Positions 17,952-26,537 of a stretch of DNA of 64,000 nucleotides are shown here, piece after piece; the stretch's first letter is position 1, and each line of letters begins with the position of its first letter. Position numbers and translations under genes: made by a program. Origin of the DNA: Novosphingobium umbonatum (GTDB taxonomy: Bacteria > Pseudomonadota > Alphaproteobacteria > Sphingomonadales > Sphingomonadaceae); NCBI RefSeq assembly GCF_004005905.1, contig NZ_SACO01000013.1, positions 38,519 to 102,518 on the forward strand, read 5' to 3'. The notes under the pieces were generated by a model. It saw only the letters and a program-made list of their open reading frames with translations. It was not told where the DNA came from and made no database searches.

Positions 17952-19513
17952 CGAGCTTCCTCTAGGCCAGCAGCCAGTTCTTCGGCAAGGCCATTGCGGT
18001 CCAGCTTGCCATTGGGGCTGAGCGGCATGACCTCGCGCCAATGGATGACGGCGGGTTGCATGAAATTGGGCAAGTCCTGCTTGAGTGTTGCCGCGAGTAC
18101 AGCACTATCCTCCGCCTGCCCTGCCGCAGCGCGCACCACCAGATGCACCGCCTGCCCCAAACGCGGATCGGGCAGGCCCAAGGCCACAGCCTCGGCCACC
18201 AGACCGGTAGCGATGGCCGCCTCCTCTACCTCTTGCGGACTGATCCGGTTGCCCGATGATTTGATCATCGCATCGCGCCTGCCAACAAAATAAAGCAAAC
18301 CATCCGCATCGCGCCGCACCCTGTCGCCCGACCATACCGCCATGCCGCCATAGGCCGAAGCCTCTGGCGCAGGGCGAAAACGTTCGGCGGTGCGGACGGC
18401 GTCCTGCCAATAGCCTTGCGCCACCAACGGGCCGCAATGAACCAATTCGCCTTCCTCGCCATCCCCCGCCACTTGGCCATCGTCATTCATCACCAGAATT
18501 TCGGCATGGGGAATGGCCTTACCCATGCTGGTGGGATGGGTGCCGATCAGCGCCGGATCAAGGAAGGTGGAGCGGAAAGCCTCAGTCAATCCATACATGG
18601 CGAACAGGCGCGCCGCCGGAAACAAGCCGCGCAGCCGCGCCACCAGATCCACCGTCAATGCGCCCCCGCTATTGGTCAGCCGCCGCAAACTATCCCCCGC
18701 GCCATCGGGCCAAGCCGCCTCGGCCAATTGCACCCACAGCGGGGGCACACAGGCCAAAGTGGTCACGCCATAACGCGCCACCGCTTTCACCACATCGCGC
18801 GGGGTCAGATAATCGAGCGGCACCACGCTGCCCCCCACGTACCAGTGGGACAGCAACTGGTTCTGCCCATAATCAAACGACAAAGGCAGCACGGCCAGCG
18901 CGCGATCATCCGCTGCCAGCCCCAGATAATGCGCCACACTTTGCGCGCCCAGCCAGAGATTGGCATGGGACAGCATCACCCCCTTGGGCCTGCCGGTGGA
19001 ACCGCTGGTGTAGAGAATGGCAGCCAGGCTTTGCGGATCGAGGCTGGAGGGCGGCAGAGCGCCACAGTGCTCCGCCTCGGCCAACACAATATCCTCTGCC
19101 ACAGCGCGGCAGCCAGTTGGCAGATCACCCGCCTCCAATGTTGCCAATCTTGCGGGCGTGCCCACCAACAACAATGCCCCGCTGTCCGCCAGAATATGCG
19201 CAACCTGCGCACGTTTGAGCAAAGGGTTGATTGGCACATGCACCATGCCCGACCGCGCCGCAGCCAATGGCATCAAGCAGGCCAATTCCCCCTTGGCCGC
19301 CCAAGTGGCCACACGAGGCGGCACATCGCCGACACAAGCATCCCCCACTTGCGCTTTAAGCCATCCCGCCAGACGAGACACACGGCTTGTTAAATCCTTG
19401 TAGTCTATCACTTGCCCGCGCAGCACCAAGGCAGGCGCCTGCCCCTGCCCCCGCAACAGCAGATGGTCCAGCGGAAGCGGGCTGTTTTCAAGGGCGGAGC
19501 TAAGCGTCGTCAT
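17948..19513 (-). CDS. AMP-forming acyl-CoA ligase, exosortase A-associated
   Basis: This 521-residue ANL-superfamily enzyme has the AMP-binding motif YTSGSTGRPKGVMLSHANL, LFAMYGLTEAFRSTF in the middle and a C-terminal GNRISPQEVEE hinge with the catalytic Lys in SPNGKLDRNGL. It should activate a carboxylic acid as an adenylate and load it on CoA or on the acyl carrier protein encoded at 20638. The start at 19513 has an AAGGAA ribosome site. A divergent GNAT gene begins only 24 bases away, so the promoters of both genes overlap the opposite coding sequence. Confidence 0.92.
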   Translation of the reverse strand: MTTLSSALENSPLPLDHLLLRGQGQAPALVLRGQVIDYKDLTSRVSRLAGWLKAQVGDACVGDVPPRVATWAAKGELACLMPLAAARSGMVHVPINPLLKRAQVAHILADSGALLLVGTPARLATLEAGDLPTGCRAVAEDIVLAEAEHCGALPPSSLDPQSLAAILYTSGSTGRPKGVMLSHANLWLGAQSVAHYLGLAADDRALAVLPLSFDYGQNQLLSHWYVGGSVVPLDYLTPRDVVKAVARYGVTTLACVPPLWVQLAEAAWPDGAGDSLRRLTNSGGALTVDLVARLRGLFPAARLFAMYGLTEAFRSTFLDPALIGTHPTSMGKAIPHAEILVMNDDGQVAGDGEEGELVHCGPLVAQGYWQDAVRTAERFRPAPEASAYGGMAVWSGDRVRRDADGLLYFVGRRDAMIKSSGNRISPQEVEEAAIATGLVAEAVALGLPDPRLGQAVHLVVRAAAGQAEDSAVLAATLKQDLPNFMQPAVIHWREVMPLSPNGKLDRNGLAEELAAGLEEAR

Positions 19514-19537
19514 GCATTTCCTTGCACGGATATTTTT

Positions 19538-20545
19538 GTGATCACCGTCAGCTACCATGCCAATCTTAAAGAAATCCCCGCTGAAATTGCGGCGATCTTT
19601 GCCCATGGGCAAGGTCCGTTTGATGCTTTGGCGTGGTTTGACCTGTGTGTCGAGTATAACGGTCTACAGCCTCTGCTGGCCGTGGCGCAAAATGGCGAGC
19701 ATGGGGCCGTCTGGCCCTTGGCCGAAGGTCCGGATGGATTGCGCCCTCTGGCCAATTGGTACGCCTTTACCGTGGGGCCAATCATCACACCTCAGGCGGA
19801 CGGCTTGGCTATGCTCACCGCCATTGCCGCGGACCTGAAACAGGCAGGCCACGCGCGAATCACCCTATGGCCGATGCCCGATGAGTCGGGTCTGGCCAGC
19901 CTTGTCACCGCGTCCTTGCGTCGGGCGGGCTGGATCGTCGGGCGCGAGGTTTGTGATACCAACCATCACCTAATGGTCGCTGGCCGCAATTTTGCCCAAT
20001 ATCTGGCCGCTCGCCCCGGCCCTTTGCGCAGCACGTTAAAGCGCAAGGCCAAAAAAGTGGATGTGATCCTGCATGCGACATGGAGCGAGGCAGCATGGCA
20101 GGATTATAAAGCAGTCTATGCCGCCAGTTGGAAGCCCGAGGAAGGCTCCCCCGCCCTGCTGCGCGCCTTTGCCCAACAACAGGGCGAAGCAGGGCAATTA
20201 CGCCTTGGGCTGGCCTATGCAACGCTAGATGGCAGCTATCAACCGGTTGCCGCCCAACTTTGGACGGTGGAGGCGGGCACGGCCTATATTCACAAGCTGG
20301 CCTATCATGAAGCGGCCAAGCCGCTATCGCCCGGTACGACTTTGTCCGCCGCCTTGTTCGCAAGGGTGATCGACGAGGACAAAGTGGATGTGATCGACTT
20401 TGGCACCGGCGATGATCCCTATAAGCGCGACTGGATGGAGGCGCAGCGACCACGCTATCGCATCTGTGCCTATCGCCCAGATGCCCTGACACAATGGCCA
20501 GCCATTGCCAAATGCCTTGCGAAGCGCCTATTGCGCCGGTCATGA
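19538..20545 (+). CDS. GNAT-family N-acetyltransferase (BioF2-like/FemAB-like)
   Basis: This 335-residue protein begins at a GTG (VITVSYHANLKEIP) with a weak ACGGA site; earlier in-frame starts would run into the divergent ligase gene. The C-terminal half (RSTLKRKAKKVD, IHKLAYHEAAKPLSPGTTL, VIDFGTGDDPYKRDW) matches the BioF2-like GNAT fold seen in polysaccharide-synthesis acyltransferases. It probably transfers an acyl group to a sugar amine, perhaps the group made by the adjacent ligase and decarboxylase. The substrate is not readable from sequence. Confidence 0.85.
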   Translation: MITVSYHANLKEIPAEIAAIFAHGQGPFDALAWFDLCVEYNGLQPLLAVAQNGEHGAVWPLAEGPDGLRPLANWYAFTVGPIITPQADGLAMLTAIAADLKQAGHARITLWPMPDESGLASLVTASLRRAGWIVGREVCDTNHHLMVAGRNFAQYLAARPGPLRSTLKRKAKKVDVILHATWSEAAWQDYKAVYAASWKPEEGSPALLRAFAQQQGEAGQLRLGLAYATLDGSYQPVAAQLWTVEAGTAYIHKLAYHEAAKPLSPGTTLSAALFARVIDEDKVDVIDFGTGDDPYKRDWMEAQRPRYRICAYRPDALTQWPAIAKCLAKRLLRRS

Positions 20546-20637
20546 AAGGGATGGGCCTAAAACATTTTGGCAAGACCCATGCCTTATAGAGACTAACGCG
20601 AAGGACGGCCCAGCCGACCGAGACCCGACGGGGATTT

Positions 20638-20901
20638 ATGCAAAACGATACTGACGACCTGTTGCGCGCTGTGCTGACCGATGTTCTGGGCCTGAAGCCC
20701 GGACAAGCGGCCGGTTTTACCGCGCAGACCGGCCTGTTTGGCGCGCTGCCGGAACTGGATTCGATGGCGGTGGCCAATCTGCTGGCCGAGATCGAGGACC
20801 GCATGGGCATCACCATTGATGACGAAGATGTCGATGGCGATCTGCTGGCCGATTATGGCTCGCTGCTGGGCTTTGTCGCCGCGCGGCGGGAAGCGGCCTG
20901 A
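20638..20901 (+). CDS. Acyl carrier protein, exosortase A-associated
   Basis: This 87-residue acidic protein has a four-helix ACP pattern. The phosphopantetheine attachment serine lies in ELDSMAV at about residue 41. It is distinct from fatty-acid AcpP, which normally has DSLD. It lies six bases before the hydrolase 2 gene and facing the AMP-ligase/decarboxylase pair, which suggests it carries the acyl or aminoacyl group activated by that ligase. The ATG at 20638 is preceded by a GACGGGG site. Confidence 0.9.
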   Translation: MQNDTDDLLRAVLTDVLGLKPGQAAGFTAQTGLFGALPELDSMAVANLLAEIEDRMGITIDDEDVDGDLLADYGSLLGFVAARREAA

Positions 20902-20907
20902 GGCCTG

Positions 20908-21579
20908 ATGCCAGCCGCGACTTGGCCCTGCCCCAGCGGATATGCCGCCCATGCGGTGATCATGGGGCCGGATACAGGGTCGCGACTGCTGATCGTGCCC
21001 GCCCTGTTTGACGAAGGGCACAAGCTGCGGCGCTTTACGCTGGAGGTCATGCGGCGACTGGTAGGGGCGGGTTTGGGCTGTGTTTTGCCCGATCTGCCGG
21101 GGCTTAACGAAAGCCTTGCTCCGCTGGAAGCGCAAACGCCCGAAACATGGCGCGGGGCAATGGCGGCAGCGGCGGCGCATTTCACTTGCAGCCATGTGCT
21201 GGCCATGCGCGGGGGATGTCTGGTGGCGCCTGACCTCCCCGGTTGGTTCTATGCTCCGCTGGCCGGTGCGAACCAGCAACGGCAGATGTTGCGCGCCCGT
21301 ATTATCACCGCGCGCGAGGCTGGCCGCGAAGAAACGCAAGACGGCCTGTTGGCGCAAGGGCGCGAACAGGGGCTGGAACTGGCAGGCTATCGCCTTGGCG
21401 CTGCTTTCCTGCAAAGTTTTGGCGCTTTGGTGCCAGAGGCGGGAAATCAGATTTCCACCATCTCGCAGGACCAATTGGGCGGCGCGGGCCTGTGGATGCG
21501 CGCCGAGGCAGGCGAGAATGCAGCGCAGGCCGATGCTCTGGCCGCCATTGTGGCTGTGGCGTTGAAAGGGCAAGGCTGA
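20908..21579 (+). CDS. Exosortase A-associated hydrolase 2 (alpha/beta fold)
   Basis: This 223-residue protein is of the hydrolase 2 kind found only in XrtA loci. Strand beta-3/4 features are visible (GSRLLIVPALFDEGHKLRRF and CVLPDLPGLNES). The nucleophile elbow position reads MRGGCLVAP, so Cys104 stands where serine is usual. A C-terminal acid/His pair is not obvious. It overlaps the next hydrolase by one base (TGATG). It may release or transfer the ACP-bound group; this is inference from neighbours. Confidence 0.85.
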   Translation: MPAATWPCPSGYAAHAVIMGPDTGSRLLIVPALFDEGHKLRRFTLEVMRRLVGAGLGCVLPDLPGLNESLAPLEAQTPETWRGAMAAAAAHFTCSHVLAMRGGCLVAPDLPGWFYAPLAGANQQRQMLRARIITAREAGREETQDGLLAQGREQGLELAGYRLGAAFLQSFGALVPEAGNQISTISQDQLGGAGLWMRAEAGENAAQADALAAIVAVALKGQG

Positions 21580-22364
21580 TGGCCCGCCAATTTCTCAGCT
21601 TCCCCTGCGAGGGCGCGATGCTGGCCGCCACGCTTGACCGGCCGGAAGGCGCGGTCAAGGCAGGCTTGCTGATCGTCACTGGCGGCAATGAATTGCGCAG
21701 CGGTGCGTTCAACGGGCAGGCGCAACTGGCCGATGCCTTGGCGCAGGCGGGCTATGCTGTGCTGCGCTATGACCGGCGCGGCGTGGGCGATAGCGAGGGC
21801 GAGAATGGCGGCTTCCGCTCCGCCCTGCCCGATATTGCAGCAGCCATGCAGGCTTTGCGCTCTGCGCTGCCCGATGGCACGCGCATCATCGCCCATGGCA
21901 ATTGCGATGCGGCCACCAGCCTGATGCTGGCCGCAGGCGGCGGGGCGGACGGACTGGTGCTGTCCAACCCATGGCCGCATGAGGGCGAGGAAGCCGCAGC
22001 GCCTTCGGTGGCCGTATTGCGTTCGCATTACCGGCAGAGGCTGATGAATTGGGGCGCGATCAAGCGCCTGCTGACTGGGCAAGTCAATCTGAGCAAATTG
22101 CTGGCCAGCTTGATGAGCGCGGCCAAACCAACGCCCGCGCCACCTTCGCTGGTGGCGCAAATGCGGCAGGGACTGGAGCAGTTTGACGGCCCTGTCCGCA
22201 TCCTTTTGGCGCAGCGCGATGCTACGGCGCAGGCCTTCCTCGGCCTGTGGGATAAGCAGGACCAGCGCCTGAACACCTGCCCCGATGCCACCCATGCCTT
22301 TGTAGAAAGCCATGCGCGGATCTGGCTAACCGAACATTTGATCGCGGCGCTCGACGGGGGCTGA
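21579..22364 (+). CDS. Exosortase A-associated hydrolase 1 (alpha/beta fold)
   Basis: From the ATG at 21579 this is 261 residues. It begins MARQFLSFPCEGAMLAATLD and contains the oxyanion region IVTGGNELRSG, the YDRRGVGDSEG loop and a nucleophile elbow AHGNCDAAT with Cys109 instead of Ser. A late His occurs in DATHAFVE. This is the hydrolase 1 family of XrtA loci, whose chemistry has not been established to my knowledge. A good AAAGGGCAAGG ribosome site overlaps the end of hydrolase 2. Confidence 0.88.
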   Translation: MARQFLSFPCEGAMLAATLDRPEGAVKAGLLIVTGGNELRSGAFNGQAQLADALAQAGYAVLRYDRRGVGDSEGENGGFRSALPDIAAAMQALRSALPDGTRIIAHGNCDAATSLMLAAGGGADGLVLSNPWPHEGEEAAAPSVAVLRSHYRQRLMNWGAIKRLLTGQVNLSKLLASLMSAAKPTPAPPSLVAQMRQGLEQFDGPVRILLAQRDATAQAFLGLWDKQDQRLNTCPDATHAFVESHARIWLTEHLIAALDGG

Positions 22365-22375
22365 GCCAGCCCCCG
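22355..22375. other. Hairpin between convergent hydrolase 1 and trxB
   Basis: CGGGGGCT and AGCCCCCG form an 8-base stem around a 5-base loop. It overlaps the hydrolase 1 stop and the 22-base gap before the trxB stop. No T run follows on either strand, so it may slow convergent transcription without being a classical terminator. Confidence 0.5.
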
Positions 22376-22386
22376 CCTCCTATGCC

Positions 22387-23349
22387 TTAGCCGCGCTTGG
22401 CATGATCCCAAGCGGCCACGAAACGTTCGGCATCCAGCGCCGCCATACAGCCAGTGCCCGCCGCCGTAACAGCCTGACGATAGGTATGGTCCATCACGTC
22501 ACCGGCGGCAAACACGCCGGGGATCGCCGTCTTGGGCGTGCCGGGCTGCACCACAATATAGCCGCTCTCGTCCAGTTCCAGCTTGCCCTTGAACAATTCG
22601 GTGGCAGGCGCATGACCGATCGCCACGAAGGCGCCCTGCGCCGGCTCAATGGACTTCTCGCCGGTCACCGTGTCCACCAGAGCCACGCCGGTCAGGCCTG
22701 CGCCGCCAATGGCCGTATCGCCGACAAATTCCTCAACCGCCTTGTTCCACAGGACTTTGATGTTGGGATGGGCAAACAGACGCTCTTGCAGGATCTTTTC
22801 CGAACGCAGGGAATCGCGGCGGTGGATCAGCGTCACGTCATCGGAATGGTTGGTGAGGTAAAGTGCTTCCTCGACTGCGGTATTGCCGCCGCCGATCACC
22901 ACCACCTTCTTGCCGCGATAGAAGAAACCATCGCAAGTGGCGCAGGCTGAAACGCCCTTGCCCGACAATTCCTGCTCGCCCTTGGCGCCCAGCCATTTGG
23001 CCTGCGCGCCGGTGCAGATCACCAGCGTGTCGCCTTCATAGACATCGCCGCTGTCACCAATCGCGCGGAAGGGAGGGCCCGACAGGTCAATATCGACAAT
23101 CGTGTCCCACATCATCCGCGTGCCGACATGCTCGGCCTGCGCCTGCATTTCCTGCACCAGCCAAGGGCCCTGGATCGCCTCGCGGAAACCGGGGTAGTTT
23201 TCGACATCGGTGGTGATGGTCAATTGCCCGCCCGGTTGCAGACCTTGCACCACAATGGGTTGCAACCCTGCGCGCGCGCCATAAATGGCAGCCGTCAGGC
23301 CAGCGGGGCCGGAACCAATAATCAGCATACGGGTTGAATGGGTTGCCAT
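22387..23349 (-). CDS. trxB: Thioredoxin-disulfide reductase
   Basis: This 320-residue flavoprotein has an FAD-binding GSGPAG near 12-17, the redox pair Cys136-Ala-Thr-Cys139 (SACATCDGF), an NADPH-binding GGGNTAVEEA and a C-terminal FAD motif GVFAAGDV. It reduces thioredoxin using NADPH in the cytoplasm. The ATG at 23349 has an AGGAAAGAGAG site and matches the family start; an upstream ATG at 23397 is not supported. Confidence 0.96.
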   Translation of the reverse strand: MATHSTRMLIIGSGPAGLTAAIYGARAGLQPIVVQGLQPGGQLTITTDVENYPGFREAIQGPWLVQEMQAQAEHVGTRMMWDTIVDIDLSGPPFRAIGDSGDVYEGDTLVICTGAQAKWLGAKGEQELSGKGVSACATCDGFFYRGKKVVVIGGGNTAVEEALYLTNHSDDVTLIHRRDSLRSEKILQERLFAHPNIKVLWNKAVEEFVGDTAIGGAGLTGVALVDTVTGEKSIEPAQGAFVAIGHAPATELFKGKLELDESGYIVVQPGTPKTAIPGVFAAGDVMDHTYRQAVTAAGTGCMAALDAERFVAAWDHAKRG

Positions 23350-23508
23350 GCGAATCTCTCTTTCCTGGTTGCCGCGAGATAGGCACACTGGCCCCATATT
23401 GCCAGTGCGCGCCTTTGTGCGATGCCGGAAAACTGGTGCTGCGGGCGCGAGATGCCCGTGAAAGGTCCGTTCTTGTCAGGTTCATCTGCTTCAAGGCATA
23501 GGGCGCGC

Positions 23509-24321
23509 ATGGGTGGAATGGGGAAACAGGCGTTGGGGAGCGTATTCCTGCTGCTGATGGGCGGCGGGACTGCCCTTGCGCAAGAAGCGCCCGATGCCCC
23601 GACCGCCGCGCCACCAACCTTGTTCCAAAGCCTGATCGATGAACCCATGGAGGTCAGCGAGGTCGAGGACCCCGTCATCCTTGCCGACGAACTGGCGCCC
23701 GACATCCAGCGCGGGATGGATGCCGTGCTGGCCGCCTCGATTGCTGCCACGGGGCAATTCACCGGATTTGACGTCGAAAGCTGGCAGGTAATTCCCGACA
23801 ATGGGCCCCATCACCGCCCTATTGTGGTCAATGGCCTGTCCGCCAAACGTGGGGCGATGGTGGTGGATCCGGGTCTGCAATGGTCGCAATTGGGCAAGGG
23901 GCAATTTGCCCTGCCCGGCAGCGTTGCGCTTGGTGTGGAACAGAAATTTGCCGACGCGCGCACTTGGGCCACGCAAATGCGCCTGAGCCGGGTGGCTGGA
24001 CCGGTGGATCTGGCGGTCAATGTCAAAGGGAACAAGACGCTGGTGTCGGACAAGCCGATGCGGCTGTCCTATGATTCGACGGCATTGGTGCATGTGAACA
24101 GTGCGCTGGCTTTTGGCATGGTGGCAAAGGGCGATCTGGGCACATTGGATAATTTCGCGCCCTATACGCGCCATGATGCCGGCGCGGTGGCGAGACTAAA
24201 GCTGAAAGGCAAATATAGCAGCCTGTCGGCCGAGACCGGCTATGACGTCCGCATGGGTCCCGGCAGCGACACCATGCCGTCGCGGGTCTATATGAACCTC
24301 AATTTCAACTGGAAATTATAA
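23509..24321 (+). CDS. Unknown exported protein, possible outer-membrane barrel
   Basis: From the ATG at 23509 this is a 270-residue protein with a signal peptide (GSVFLLLMGGGTALAQE). An acidic, Pro-rich segment to about residue 70 follows. From about 110 there is an alternating pattern of strands (VALGVEQKFADARTWATQMRL, GPVDLAVNVKGNKTLV, ALAFGMVAKGDLG, KYSSLSAETGYDVRMG) and a final NLNFNWKL. The strand pattern and aromatic-rich C-terminus suggest a small outer-membrane beta-barrel. I do not recognise the family. An ATG at 23518 is an alternative start. Confidence 0.6.
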   Translation: MGGMGKQALGSVFLLLMGGGTALAQEAPDAPTAAPPTLFQSLIDEPMEVSEVEDPVILADELAPDIQRGMDAVLAASIAATGQFTGFDVESWQVIPDNGPHHRPIVVNGLSAKRGAMVVDPGLQWSQLGKGQFALPGSVALGVEQKFADARTWATQMRLSRVAGPVDLAVNVKGNKTLVSDKPMRLSYDSTALVHVNSALAFGMVAKGDLGTLDNFAPYTRHDAGAVARLKLKGKYSSLSAETGYDVRMGPGSDTMPSRVYMNLNFNWKL

Positions 24322-24344
24322 CGGATTGGCGGCAGGCATAGGCC

Positions 24345-25226
24345 ATGCTTTCGCAACCCGTTTCCCGCCGTTTTGCCTCCCAACGCCTGAGCCTGCATTA
24401 TTGGGAATGGGGCGCCAAGGATGCGCCCGTCCTGATCCTGCAACATGGCGGGCGCGATCATGCGCGCAGCTGGGACAATGTCGCGCGCGAATTATGCAAG
24501 GATTGGCGTATCATCGCCCCTGATCTGCGCGGCCATGGGGACAGCGACTGGTCACCCGATGCCGATTACAACATGATCACCTATATGGCCGACTTTGCCG
24601 ATCTGGTAGCCCATCTGGAGGTCGAGAAAGTGGCCATCTGCGCCCATTCTCTGGGTGCGATGATCGCTACACGCTATGCGGGCCTCTATCCTGAACAAGT
24701 GTCGGCGCTGGTCAATATCGAAGGGCTTGGCCCCTCCCCCGAACGCATATTCCGCCGCGAGGGTGAACCGTTCAACGAAAGGCTGCGTGACTGGATCGCC
24801 AACCGCCGCCGCGCCTGCCAAATGCGCGCACCGTCAGGCTATGCCGATGTGGACAGCGCGCTGGCCAGAATGGTCGAGCAGAACGGCCATTTAACGCCAG
24901 CACTGGCGCGCCATTTAACCGAATTTGGCCTGCGTCAGGGGGAGGATGGCCGATACCGCTGGAAATTTGATCCCATGCTGCGGGTCTGGCCCGTGCTGGA
25001 CATGCCCCAGCGCGAGATCGAGGCCCTCTGGCGTGCAGTGTCCTGCCCGATGCGTTTCTTCCACGGGACCGAGACCTTCATGTCCAACCCGCGCATCGAC
25101 GGCCGGATGGCCTTTTTCCCGCAAGCGGACATGGTGGAATATCAAGGCGCAGGCCATTGGCTGCACCATGATTGCTTTGAACAGTTCATGGCCGATCTGA
25201 AGAGCTTCCTCCAGACCGGCCAATAG
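24345..25226 (+). CDS. Alpha/beta-fold hydrolase
   Basis: This 293-residue protein has an oxyanion-hole region LILQHGGRDHARSW, the loop LRGHGDSDW and a nucleophile elbow ICAHSLGAM with Ser102. The catalytic His lies in QGAGHWLHH near residue 264. It resembles ester or C-C bond hydrolases of aromatic and lipid catabolism. It starts 23 bases after the preceding gene and is convergent with pobA, so a role in aromatic ester hydrolysis is possible but only guessed from context. Confidence 0.85.
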   Translation: MLSQPVSRRFASQRLSLHYWEWGAKDAPVLILQHGGRDHARSWDNVARELCKDWRIIAPDLRGHGDSDWSPDADYNMITYMADFADLVAHLEVEKVAICAHSLGAMIATRYAGLYPEQVSALVNIEGLGPSPERIFRREGEPFNERLRDWIANRRRACQMRAPSGYADVDSALARMVEQNGHLTPALARHLTEFGLRQGEDGRYRWKFDPMLRVWPVLDMPQREIEALWRAVSCPMRFFHGTETFMSNPRIDGRMAFFPQADMVEYQGAGHWLHHDCFEQFMADLKSFLQTGQ

Positions 25227-25233
25227 AAAGCAT

Positions 25234-26403
25234 TTACACCGGAAGCCCGACGTAATTTTCGGCAATGCTGGTCTGGGCCGCCACGCTATTGGCGATATAG
25301 TCCAGTTCGGCCACCTGCATGGCGCGTTCAAACGGACCGTCATCGGGGAAGCGATGCATCAGCTTGGTCAGGCTCCAGCTGAAACGCTCCGCCTTCCACA
25401 CGCGGGCCAAAGCCTTGGTGGAATAGGCGGGGATCGCGTCATTATCCGCCTTCTTGAAATAGGCGGTGATCGCTTCGGCGGCGTAATGTACGTCGCTGGC
25501 GGCAAGGTTGAGGCCCTTGGCGCCGGTGGGCGGCACGATATGGGCAGCATCGCCGCAAAGCAGCAGGCTGCCATGGCGCATCGGCTCGAACACATAGGAA
25601 CGCAGCGGGGCGATCGACTTTTCGATGCTGGGGCCGCGGGTCATGTTCGCCGCAGCGTCAGGGCCAAGGCGGATCGCCAATTCGTCCCAGATGCGGTCAT
25701 CGCTCCAATCCTCGATCTTTTCGGTCAACGGCACGTCGACATAATAGCGGCTGCGGGTATGGCTGCGCATCGAGGCCAGAGCAAAGCCGCGCTCGTGATT
25801 GGCATAGATCAGCTCATGGTTGCAGGGCGGCACATCGGCCAGAATGCCCAGCCAGCCAAAGGGATAGACGCGTTCATATTCGCGGCCCACACTGGCAGGG
25901 ATCGCCTTGCGACTGGGGCCATGGAAGCCATCGCAACCGATGATGAAGCGGGCGTCGATCCGCTCTTCCTTGCCGTCCTTGGTATAGGTGACATAGGGCG
26001 CATCGCTCTCGATATCATGCACCGCCACATCGCCCGCCTGATAGATCACCGGCAGGCCACGCGGCGCGGCGGCATCCATCAGGTCCTTGGTAATTTCTGT
26101 CTGGCCGTAAACCACCACCGTCTTGCCGGTCAGATTGGCGACATCAATGCGGATCAGGCGTTCGCCATCGGCCAGATTGAAACCTTCTTCCACCAGACCT
26201 TCTGCCTTCAAACGGGCATCAAGGCCAAGGCGCTCCATCAATTGCACGGTGATCTGTTCAAGCACACCGGCGCGGATACGGCCCAGCACATAATCGCCGG
26301 TCTGGCGTTCCAGCACCACGCAATCAATGCCTTCGGCCTTCAACAAATGACCGAGCAACAGGCCGGAAGGACCGGCGCCGATAATGGCGACCTGAGTTTT
26401 CAT
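25234..26403 (-). CDS. pobA: 4-hydroxybenzoate 3-monooxygenase
   Basis: This 389-residue FAD monooxygenase has the dinucleotide motif GAGPSG at 9-14, RIRAGVLEQ near 42, a DG-type motif FIIGCDGFHGPSR and the GD motif LLCGDAAHIVPPTGAKGLN. It hydroxylates 4-hydroxybenzoate to protocatechuate with NAD(P)H and oxygen. Length and motifs fit the PobA family closely. It is divergent from an AraC-type regulator across 134 bases, the classical pobA-pobR arrangement. Confidence 0.95.
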   Translation of the reverse strand: MKTQVAIIGAGPSGLLLGHLLKAEGIDCVVLERQTGDYVLGRIRAGVLEQITVQLMERLGLDARLKAEGLVEEGFNLADGERLIRIDVANLTGKTVVVYGQTEITKDLMDAAAPRGLPVIYQAGDVAVHDIESDAPYVTYTKDGKEERIDARFIIGCDGFHGPSRKAIPASVGREYERVYPFGWLGILADVPPCNHELIYANHERGFALASMRSHTRSRYYVDVPLTEKIEDWSDDRIWDELAIRLGPDAAANMTRGPSIEKSIAPLRSYVFEPMRHGSLLLCGDAAHIVPPTGAKGLNLAASDVHYAAEAITAYFKKADNDAIPAYSTKALARVWKAERFSWSLTKLMHRFPDDGPFERAMQVAELDYIANSVAAQTSIAENYVGLPV

Positions 26404-26482
26404 GGATCAATATCTCCCACAGGCGCGGTCTGTGTAAGGGGGATGGCGCGCCTTGCTTTGTGATCGCATATTGACAGGCCAG

Positions 26483-26498
26483 CCTTTCGGGCGAAAGG
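26483..26498. promoter_or_regulatory. Palindrome in the pobA-pobR intergenic region
   Basis: CCTTTCG-GG-CGAAAGG is a perfect 7-base inverted repeat in the 134-base divergent region. Its location, 40 bases before pobR and 80 before pobA, suits an operator. AraC regulators usually bind direct repeats, so the binding protein is uncertain. Confidence 0.4.
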
Positions 26499-26537
26499 GA
26501 TGGGACAGTCAATCTTCTGGTACTATCCGGACACGAT

